From: Pseudoduganella umbonata
Lineage (GTDB): Bacteria > Pseudomonadota > Gammaproteobacteria > Burkholderiales > Burkholderiaceae_D
Direction of reading: 5' to 3'
DNA: 64,000 bases
Assembly: GCF_014192225.1 (NCBI RefSeq)
Contig: NZ_JACHXS010000015.1
Location: 81,721-145,720 of the forward strand
The translations under genes were made by a program, and so were the position numbers. Shown here in pieces: positions 36,793 to 43,736 of the stretch (positions are counted from its first letter, which is position 1; the number at the start of each line of letters is the position of its first letter). A model generated the notes under the pieces. It saw only the letters and a program-made list of their open reading frames with translations. It had not been told where the DNA came from and did no database searches.

Positions 36793-36991
36793 GCGGGTGC
36801 CTGCTGCCGATGGACCGGCAAGCCCGCCGGCAGTGGCATGTTGAAGGGGCCTGTCGCAACGGCGCGTCACCGTACCGGCGCCACCGGCGAAAGCGTGGAA
36901 GTTATGGCAACACCATGCTAGATTGAAATTCCGCCCCGGCACCGTGCCGCCACGCGCCCATATCTCGACCGTCGCTACCATGGAGAGCCAC

Positions 36992-38737
36992 ATGTCCGTC
37001 GTCCAGAAGCCTGTCCGCCTTGCCATCGCCTTGTCCGCGTGCCTGCTGGTTTCGACGGCGCAGGCGGACCCGATTCCCGGGCCGCAGCGCCAGCTCGTCA
37101 ACAGTACCCTGTGGCAGCAGCATGCGCCCGAGTATGCACTGATCAGCCGCGCCACCTTTGCGGCCGCCACCGCCGCGCTGAAGAGCGCGCTGGCATCGCG
37201 CGGGTCGGCCGCGATCGAGCAGCCCGACGGCGGCGCGGGCAAGCCGCCGGCGGTCATCGTCGACCTCGACGAGACCATGCTCGACAACTCGCCCTACCAG
37301 GCCTGGCTGGCGCGGCGCGGCGTGGAGTTTTCCGAGCCCACGTGGGATGCATGGATCGCGCTGAAGCAGGCCAGGGCGCTGCCGGGCGCGATCGAGTTTG
37401 CCAATGCCGCCGTGAAGAGCGGCAAGGTCACGCTTTTCTATGTCAGCAACCGGGAATGCAAGGATGCCGCGCATTGCCCGAACCGCAGCAACACGATGGA
37501 AAACATGGCCGCCCTCGGTTTTCCCGGCGCCACCGACCCCAGCCGGTTCCTGTTCAAGGTTCCCGGCGACCCGCGCGGCGACAAGGTCACGCGCCGCAAA
37601 CAGATCGCCGAGAAGCACCGCATCGTCATGCTGGTCGGCGACGACATGCGCGACATCCTGCCGCAGGAAGACGTGAAAGCGCTTGCCGATCCGGGCTCCG
37701 CCATCGGCCGGCGGGCAGGCGACGAGATCGGCAAGCGCTGGTTCATCCTGCCCAACGCGATGTACGGCGGTTGGCTGAGCGGCCTGGGCAAGACCGCGGA
37801 CGCGCAGTTCGCCAACTTGCGGGCCGCGCCGCTGCCGGCCGCCGATGCGCCCGTGCTGGCAAGCTGGAACCTGGCCTGGCTGCTGACGCCGGCGACCTAC
37901 GACGAACTGCTGCCCGCCTGCCGCAAGACCGGCCAGATCCGCAGCAACGAACGCGCCATTCCCTGCACGCCGGGCCGTGACCCGATCCCGCAGCGGCAGG
38001 CGGCCGACTTCGATGCGCTGGCCACGGTCGCCGGCCGGCTGCATGCGGATGTCGTCGCGCTGCAAGAGGTGGACGGACCGGCAGCGGCGGCAATGGTATT
38101 CCGGCAGGGCTGGAAGGTGGACTGCTTCGTGTCGCGCGCCCATGTGCAGAAGGTGGGCTTTGCCATCCGCGAGGGCATTCCCTACCAGTGCAACCCTGAA
38201 TTCGCCGCGCTCGATGTCGATGGCGCCTCGCGTGCCGGCGCCGACCTGACGCTGTATCCGGGCACGCCGCAGGCGGTGCGGCTGTTGGGCGTCCACCTGA
38301 AAAGCGGCTGCGTCGACGGTTCGCTGAAGACCAGCACCAGCGAACCTTGCAAGTCGCTGCGGCGGCAGGTTCCCGTGGTGGAGCAATGGGTCGATGCGCG
38401 CGCCGCGGAAGGCGGGCGCTTCGCCGTGCTGGGCGACTTCAATCGCGCCCTCGACCAGGATGCGAAATACAGCGCCGGGCCGGACGAAGCCGCGCCGGCC
38501 TCGGTGTTCCGCGCCCTCAGCGACGGCAAGCCGGCCGGCGCCGTGCTGCGGCGCGCCACCGAACGCTCCTGCTTCGATGGCGATCCCCACGACGGTCCGC
38601 CGATCGACAACATCCTCGTCAGCCAGTCGCTGGCCGAAGGCCGCACCCTCGACGCGGCGCACCTGCGTTACGACAAGGCGCTGGCAGAGGGCCGCATCCT
38701 GTCCGATCACTGCCCGATCCTGCTGCGCCTGCAGTAA
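36992..38737 (+). CDS. Exported HAD acid phosphatase / EEP nuclease-phosphatase fusion
   Basis: 581 residues with a signal peptide ending AQADP. The first domain (about 30-270) is an e(P4)-type HAD acid phosphatase: D91-L-D93-E-T95, SNRE as motif II and LVGDDMRD as motif IV. The second (about 285-580) is an endonuclease/exonuclease/phosphatase domain: ASWNLAWL, ALQEVDG (Glu), LGVHLKSGC (His), LGDFNR (Asp/Asn) and SDHCPILLRL (Asp-His). Both active sites look complete. It could cut extracellular nucleic acid or phosphodiesters and then remove the phosphate, or act on two unrelated substrates. The ATG at 36992 has GGAGAG upstream; ATG 36980 is possible. The last 25 bases are duplicated at 38895-38919. 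Confidence 0.85.
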   Translation: MSVVQKPVRLAIALSACLLVSTAQADPIPGPQRQLVNSTLWQQHAPEYALISRATFAAATAALKSALASRGSAAIEQPDGGAGKPPAVIVDLDETMLDNSPYQAWLARRGVEFSEPTWDAWIALKQARALPGAIEFANAAVKSGKVTLFYVSNRECKDAAHCPNRSNTMENMAALGFPGATDPSRFLFKVPGDPRGDKVTRRKQIAEKHRIVMLVGDDMRDILPQEDVKALADPGSAIGRRAGDEIGKRWFILPNAMYGGWLSGLGKTADAQFANLRAAPLPAADAPVLASWNLAWLLTPATYDELLPACRKTGQIRSNERAIPCTPGRDPIPQRQAADFDALATVAGRLHADVVALQEVDGPAAAAMVFRQGWKVDCFVSRAHVQKVGFAIREGIPYQCNPEFAALDVDGASRAGADLTLYPGTPQAVRLLGVHLKSGCVDGSLKTSTSEPCKSLRRQVPVVEQWVDARAAEGGRFAVLGDFNRALDQDAKYSAGPDEAAPASVFRALSDGKPAGAVLRRATERSCFDGDPHDGPPIDNILVSQSLAEGRTLDAAHLRYDKALAEGRILSDHCPILLRLQ

Positions 38738-38740
38738 GCC
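38716..38740 (+). repeat. 3' end of fusion gene, copy 1 of a duplicated segment
   Basis: This 25-base segment spans the last codons and stop of the phosphatase-nuclease gene. It matches 38895-38919 at 23 of 25 positions. The two copies flank the nested GTGTC/GACAC repeats, so the gene end appears to have been duplicated when the repeat element arose or inserted. Confidence 0.7.
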
Positions 38741-38781
38741 CTGTGTAGCGGGTGTTCGGCACCACCGGCGTCTGCGCCACT

Positions 38782-38885
38782 GGTGTCGGACACATTCATG
38801 TGTCGGACACCGGTTTCCTCGTAGATAGTCAGCCAGCGTCACGCAAAAACCGGTGTCCGACACCTGTGAAGCGGTGTCCGACACC
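38782..38885. repeat. Nested inverted repeats of a GTGTCSGACAC unit
   Basis: Four copies of an 11-bp core: GTGTCGGACAC at 38783-38793 and 38800-38810, and the reverse complement GTGTCCGACAC at 38853-38863 and 38874-38884. The inner pair extends to a 17-bp perfect inverted repeat (38800-38816 with 38847-38863) around a 30-base loop; the outer pair encloses it. The arrangement resembles a REP/BIME-type or MITE-like intergenic element. No transposase is near. Confidence 0.75.
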
Positions 38886-38894
38886 GATGCTTCT

Positions 38895-38919
38895 GATCCT
38901 CCTGCGCCTCCAGTAAGCC
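38895..38919 (+). repeat. Duplicated gene end, copy 2
   Basis: Matches 38716-38740 (end of the fusion gene, with the TAA stop) at 23 of 25 positions; the two differences are both G to C. It is not part of a reading frame of its own. Confidence 0.7.
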
Positions 38920-39166
38920 GGTGTTAGCTGGCCGCAACAAGCGAATATATTGCAAAACCGGCCTGACCAATCTAGAATGGGCCTGACCGGATGTGCTGGC
39001 TTTTTTGCAACTCCGGCAGCATCACCGCAGCATTGACCGTCTTCGGGCAAGGCCTGGTTCAGCATGCCCCGGCCGCCCCCGAAGCGGCGCGGGACACGCG
39101 AGGTGTCCCACGGCGACCGCTCCCCGCGGCGCTTCCGACATCACAATAACCAGATCGGAGACATGC

Positions 39167-39763
39167 TTGAACACCCATGACCTTTTCAAGGCCCTGGCAT
39201 TTACCGCCATGGGCACCGCCCTCGCCACCAGTCCCGCACACGCGAGCTTTTTGCCGCTGCAGAACGCCGTCATCACGGCCACCTACAACGGCGAAGCGGC
39301 CGGCATGCTGGGCCTCGACCACGATTTCGCCAGCGAACCCGGTTCGAACACCACCGGGCTGGATCCGACCGGCACGGGCGTCGAATTCCTGACGGCCGAC
39401 TTCCTGTTCGGCATCGATTTCTCCGCCGACGGCGCATTGACCGTGATCGCCAACAGCGCGATCCCGACCGGCGCCTACAGCATGCGCTTCGACTTCGGCA
39501 ACAGCCTGGCCAGCCCGATCAGCGCCTTCACGTTCGCCGGCACCGAGGGCGCCAGCGGCGTGCCGGGGCTGTCGATCGTCGATTCCCACACGCTCGCGCT
39601 CGAGCTGGGCGATATCGAATGGGACGAGTTCGGCGCCATCACGGCCCGCATCGAGACCGCCGCGGCGGTTCCCGAGCCATCGACTGCCGCGCTGCTGTTT
39701 GCCGGCATGGCGGGGCTCGCGCTGGCAAGGCGCCCACACCGCCGGCACCTGCACCGCCACTGA
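39167..39763 (+). CDS. PEP-CTERM sorted exported protein
   Basis: 198 residues. The start is taken as TTG at 39167 because GGAG lies six bases before it and the signal peptide begins there (LFKALAFTAMGTALATSPAHAS); ATG 39209 is the alternative. The body is beta-rich without a known enzyme motif. The C-terminus has the full exosortase signal: VPEPST, the hydrophobic AALLFAGMAGLALA, then RRPHRR. It is a small secreted or surface protein of unknown role. It precedes the pectinolytic gene by 83 bases, so it may be expressed with it, although a GC hairpin lies in the gap. Confidence 0.82.
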   Translation: MNTHDLFKALAFTAMGTALATSPAHASFLPLQNAVITATYNGEAAGMLGLDHDFASEPGSNTTGLDPTGTGVEFLTADFLFGIDFSADGALTVIANSAIPTGAYSMRFDFGNSLASPISAFTFAGTEGASGVPGLSIVDSHTLALELGDIEWDEFGAITARIETAAAVPEPSTAALLFAGMAGLALARRPHRRHLHRH

Positions 39764-39783
39764 CACCGTTCAGCAAGGAGCAA

Positions 39784-39804
39784 CCCCGCATTGACAGGGC
39801 GGGG
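39784..39804. terminator. Weak hairpin after the PEP-CTERM gene
   Basis: CCCCGC (39784-39789), nine bases, GCGGGG (39799-39804), about 20 bases after the stop. Only six base pairs and no T run, so it would end transcription weakly if at all. Confidence 0.3.
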
Positions 39805-39846
39805 CGGCTTCGCACGTCAATTCGTTTCCTCCAACAGGAGCATCAC

Positions 39847-42800
39847 ATGCGATTTCCAGCATTCAAGGCGGCGCTGTGCGCCGCATTCCTGCTCGGCGCG
39901 GTGCCGGGCCACGGCGCCGATCCGGTCGATCCGGCGCGCCAGGCTGCGCCACTCGACGGGTGGGCCAGCCAGGGCGGCGGCACGCGGGGCGGTTCGGCCG
40001 CGCCGGCAGAGCAGATCTACACCGTGAACAACCGCGCGCAGCTGCTGGCGGCAATCCACAACGGCGGCACCAGCGCGAAGATCATCAAGCTGGCCGGCAC
40101 CATCGACATGACCGAAGGCCAGCCGTTCGCCAGCAGCGCCGACCAGGCCGCGCGGGGCGCCATCCGCCTGAAAAGCAATACGACACTGATCGGCGGCGCG
40201 GCCAATGCCGGCATCGTCAACGGCCACATCGTGCTGTCGAACGTCTCGCAGGTCATCATCCGCAACCTGAAGCTGGTCAATCCGTGCGACGTTGGGCCCG
40301 TCTGGGATCCCACCGACGGCGCCACCGGCAACTGGAATTCGGCCTTCGACGCGATCGGCATCTCCGGGTCGGATCACGTGTGGGTCGATCACGTCAGCTT
40401 CACCGATGCGCCGGTCACGGACGACCTGCTGCCGGTCGAGAACGACCATGTGAAGCAATGCCACGACGGCGCGCTCGACATCACCAACGGTTCCGACTAC
40501 GTGACGGTGTCGTACAACCTGTTCGAGCAGCACAACAAGAACAACCTGGTCGGCGGCAGCGACAGCGCCACCGGCGACGAAGGCAAGCTGCGCGTCACCT
40601 TCAGCAACAACGTGTTCCGCGACGTGGCCAGCCGTGCGCCGCGGGTGCGCTTCGGCCAGGTCCACCTGTTCAACAATTACTATGCCGGCGCGAAGGCGCA
40701 CCCCGTGTACCCGGTGAGCTACGCCGTCGGCGTGGGCACCGCGGCGAAGATCCTGTCGCACAACAACGTGTTCGACGTCGCCGGGGCCGGCGCCTGTTCC
40801 GCCGTGGTCAGGGACTTTTCCGGCGCCATCGCAGGCGCGTTCCAGGACACCGGCTCGCGGCTGAACGGCGCGGCCCTCGGTGCCTGCGGCGTGCCCGCCA
40901 GCGCCGGCTGGACCCCGCCGTACGCATTCAGCGTTCGCCCGGTGGCGCTGGTGAAGGCCAACGCGCTGGCGCAGTCCGGCGGCGGCAAGCTGACGACCAC
41001 CGTGACCGGCACCGGCAGCACGACGATCGACACCGGTCCGAGCCTGGCCTGCCCGGCGACCGGCCTGTATTTCTGCGACGATTTCCAGGGCGGCAATGCG
41101 GCGAAATGGGACCTGCTGCCGGTCGCCGGCCCGAACGGCAGCTTCCGCGTGCAGGATGAAGTGGCCGGCAGCGCGAACAAGGTGCTGCAGTACACGGCCG
41201 CGTCGACCGGCGGCGTGCTGGCGCTGATCAAGCCGGCCGGGCTGGACAAGGTGCCGTCGGGCGATTACTTCGTCGAGGCGCGCATCCGCCCGATGACCAA
41301 CGGCACCACGGGCAACAAGCACCTGTACCTGGTGACGCGCTATGTCGATGCCGGCAACTGGTACGGCGGCGGCCTGAACGTGCAGAGCAGCACCTCCAGC
41401 ACGCAGGTCGAGATCGCGAAGATGTTCGCCGGCGCGCTGAGCCGGCCGAAGCAGGTGCGCAAGCCGGTCGCAATGGATGGCCCGTTCTACACGGTGCGTT
41501 TCGAGATGATCGGCAGCACGCTGACGGTGTACCTCGATGGCGAGAACCTGGGCTCGGTGACCGACAGCGCCTTCGCCGCGCGCGGCCTGGTGGGCCTGTA
41601 CACGGCCAACAAATCGTTCCAGATCGACGACGTGCGGATCGGCGACCCGGCCCTGAAACCCGCGCAGATGACGCTCGCCCCCGCCGTGACGACCTATGCC
41701 GCGGAGGCGGGCGACGTGCCGCTGCAGGTGACCGTGAATGCCCGCGCCCCCGACGGCACGGCGGACAGCTACACGGCGGTGTCGAGCAACCCGGCGGTGG
41801 CAACCGTCAGCGTGGACGGCAACGTCGCCACGATCACGCCGGTCGGCGGCGGCACGGCGAAGATCGTCTTCACGTCCGGCTCGGATCCGCTGCTGGTGCG
41901 CACGATCGACGCCACCATTGCCCCGCAATTCGTGCAGCCGGCGCAGACCTACACGCTCGACAATGCCGCATACCCGGCCGCGCTGGCCGATGCCGAGCCG
42001 GTCGACGTGTCGTTGAAACTCGTGTTCGACAGGCCGCCGGTACTGGGCAGCGGCGGCAGCATCCGCGTGTTCCGCAAGGCCGACGATGCGCTGGTCGACG
42101 TGGTACGGCTCACCGGCGAAACCGATGTGATCGGCCATGCCGGGCAGTCGCAGGTGCGCAAGGTGAACACGACGCCGATCCGGATCGACGGCAATGCGGC
42201 GACCATCCGGCTGCACGGCAACAAGCTCGAATACGGTACCGAATACTACGTCGCGATATCGGACGGCGTATTCACCGGCACCGCGCTGGGCGGCGTTCCG
42301 TTCGCCGGCATCGGCAGGCTGGGCAACTGGTCGTTCACTACCGCTGCCGCGGCGCCGGCGGGCGACACGGTCACGGTCGACGACGATGGCGCGGCGGATT
42401 TCCGTACGGTCCAGGGCGCGCTCAACCACGCGATGCAGTACTTCGACAAGGCCGCGCCGGTGACCATCCGCGTGAAGAACGGCACGTACGAAGAGCTGCT
42501 GTACCTGCGTGGCAAGGACAATGTCAGCATCACCGGCGAGAGCCGCGACGGCGTCGTGATCCGCTATACCAACAACGACTCGCTGAATTCGGGCACCGGC
42601 GCCAGCCAGGGGGCGGGCACCAGCGGGGTACGCGGCGGCCGCGCGATCATGCTGGTCGAAGCGGTCGACATGCTCACCCTGGAATCGCTCACCTTCAACA
42701 ACACGACACTGCGCTCGCCGGCCATTTCGGCGCAGGCCGAAACGCTGTACTTCAACAGCGACGGCGGGCGGCTGGTGGCGAAGGACGCGGCCTTCCTCAG

Positions 42801-43398
42801 CGAGCAGGACACGCTGAACCTGAAGGGCTGGTCGTGGTTCTACCGCACGCTGGTGGCCGGCAATGTCGACTTCATCTGGGGCAGCAGCCGCGCGGCGCTG
42901 TTCGAGCAAAGCGAGATCCGCTCGGTGGGCGACACCACCAGCGCGACCAGCGGCGGCTACGTGCTGCAGGCGCGGGTGCCGACTGCCTTCGACAAGGGCT
43001 TTGTTTTCCTCGACAGCACGCTGACGCATGGTCCCGGCCCTGGGCCGCTGCATGGCGACGTGCCGGCCGGCGCCACCTACCTGGCGCGCAGCCCGGGCGG
43101 CACGTCGAGCTGGGACAACATCGCCTTCATCAACTGCCGGATGGACCGGCACGTTGCCGCGGTGGGCTGGGCCGGCCTTGGGGTGAACAACCAGCCGGCG
43201 CCGAACCCGGTCCAGCCGGACGCCGCCTCCGGCTGGCGCGAGTACGGCACCACCGACCTGGCCGGCACGCCGCTCGACCTGGCCGCCCGCGTGGGCGGAT
43301 TCCAGCTCAGCGCCAGCGATGTGGAGGCAGGCTTCTCATCGCGCGCGAAGGTGTTTGCCGGGTTCGGCAACGGAGCAGGGTGGGATCCGCAGCCTTGA
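39847..43398 (+). CDS. Bifunctional pectate lyase (PL1) - pectinesterase (CE8)
   Basis: 1183 residues, signal peptide ending GHGAD. The first 340 residues form a family 1 pectate lyase: VWVDHVSF, DGALDITNGSDYVTVSYN and RAPRVRFGQVHLFNNYY with the catalytic Arg. Next come a concanavalin-like region (about 400-600; RIRPMTNGTTG, GGGLNVQ), a bacterial Ig-like domain (about 615-690) and an SbsA-type Ig-like domain (about 700-830). The C-terminal 350 residues are a pectin methylesterase with GTYEE, EQDTL and VDFIWG carrying the catalytic Asp. The esterase would demethylate pectin and the lyase would cut the resulting polygalacturonate. AGGAG precedes the ATG. Confidence 0.93.
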   Translation: MRFPAFKAALCAAFLLGAVPGHGADPVDPARQAAPLDGWASQGGGTRGGSAAPAEQIYTVNNRAQLLAAIHNGGTSAKIIKLAGTIDMTEGQPFASSADQAARGAIRLKSNTTLIGGAANAGIVNGHIVLSNVSQVIIRNLKLVNPCDVGPVWDPTDGATGNWNSAFDAIGISGSDHVWVDHVSFTDAPVTDDLLPVENDHVKQCHDGALDITNGSDYVTVSYNLFEQHNKNNLVGGSDSATGDEGKLRVTFSNNVFRDVASRAPRVRFGQVHLFNNYYAGAKAHPVYPVSYAVGVGTAAKILSHNNVFDVAGAGACSAVVRDFSGAIAGAFQDTGSRLNGAALGACGVPASAGWTPPYAFSVRPVALVKANALAQSGGGKLTTTVTGTGSTTIDTGPSLACPATGLYFCDDFQGGNAAKWDLLPVAGPNGSFRVQDEVAGSANKVLQYTAASTGGVLALIKPAGLDKVPSGDYFVEARIRPMTNGTTGNKHLYLVTRYVDAGNWYGGGLNVQSSTSSTQVEIAKMFAGALSRPKQVRKPVAMDGPFYTVRFEMIGSTLTVYLDGENLGSVTDSAFAARGLVGLYTANKSFQIDDVRIGDPALKPAQMTLAPAVTTYAAEAGDVPLQVTVNARAPDGTADSYTAVSSNPAVATVSVDGNVATITPVGGGTAKIVFTSGSDPLLVRTIDATIAPQFVQPAQTYTLDNAAYPAALADAEPVDVSLKLVFDRPPVLGSGGSIRVFRKADDALVDVVRLTGETDVIGHAGQSQVRKVNTTPIRIDGNAATIRLHGNKLEYGTEYYVAISDGVFTGTALGGVPFAGIGRLGNWSFTTAAAAPAGDTVTVDDDGAADFRTVQGALNHAMQYFDKAAPVTIRVKNGTYEELLYLRGKDNVSITGESRDGVVIRYTNNDSLNSGTGASQGAGTSGVRGGRAIMLVEAVDMLTLESLTFNNTTLRSPAISAQAETLYFNSDGGRLVAKDAAFLSEQDTLNLKGWSWFYRTLVAGNVDFIWGSSRAALFEQSEIRSVGDTTSATSGGYVLQARVPTAFDKGFVFLDSTLTHGPGPGPLHGDVPAGATYLARSPGGTSSWDNIAFINCRMDRHVAAVGWAGLGVNNQPAPNPVQPDAASGWREYGTTDLAGTPLDLAARVGGFQLSASDVEAGFSSRAKVFAGFGNGAGWDPQP

Positions 43399-43736
43399 GG
43401 TTCAGTTGAAGTGCCTGCGCGGCGGCCGGGCGAGATCGCCAGGGTGGCCGCGCAGACCACACGCCGCTATCGGCAACGTCCGATCTATAAGTATTCTATT
43501 CATAATCCGGTCGAAAACAGGCATACACTCGATCAGGGTCTCTCTCGCGCCGTGCGCTCTGCCGGGGGCGCGACCGGTTCGCTAACCGCGTGCTGCGGCG
43601 TCCATCTTTCAGTTTCCACCTTCCGGCTTTCTGTTTCCGCTCTCTGTTTCCGCTCTCTGTTTCTGCTCTCTCTTCTCCGCTTTCTCTTTCCGATGTGCCG
43701 GAGGATGTCCGCGTCCTCACCATTCAGGAGCAGCCA
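43399..43736. other. Intergenic stretch with pyrimidine-rich minisatellite
   Basis: A 338-base gap between the pectinase gene and the unknown 743-residue gene. It holds the 13-bp CT-rich repeat at 43628-43692. An A/T-rich patch near 43485-43505 (TATAAGTATTCTATTCATAAT) could be a promoter for the downstream gene, with about 230 bases of leader. Confidence 0.55.
43628..43692 (+). repeat. Five imperfect copies of a 13-bp CT-rich unit
   Basis: Units begin at 43628, 43641, 43654, 43667 (14 bases) and 43681, with the core TCTCTGTTTCCGC; copies 2 and 3 differ at one base. It lies 45-110 bases before the start codon of the next gene, so it would be in its leader. Copy number may vary between strains. 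Confidence 0.75.

Larger units (their letters stand above)
38738..39166. other. Intergenic stretch with nested dyad repeats
   Basis: A 430-base gap between the fusion gene and the second PEP-CTERM gene. The left half holds the GTGTC/GACAC dyads and the copied gene end. The right half (38930-39166) has a T-rich patch (TTTTTTGC, near 39002) and no clear promoter or gene. Confidence 0.6.

Noticed and set aside
38930..39166. Sigma-54 promoter before the second PEP-CTERM gene
   Set aside because: TTTTTTGCA could serve as a -12 element, but the -24 position reads GC instead of GG.
39817..43152. 1100-codon open frame opposite the pectinase gene
   Set aside because: Low-complexity antisense translation; the plus strand holds both catalytic domains.
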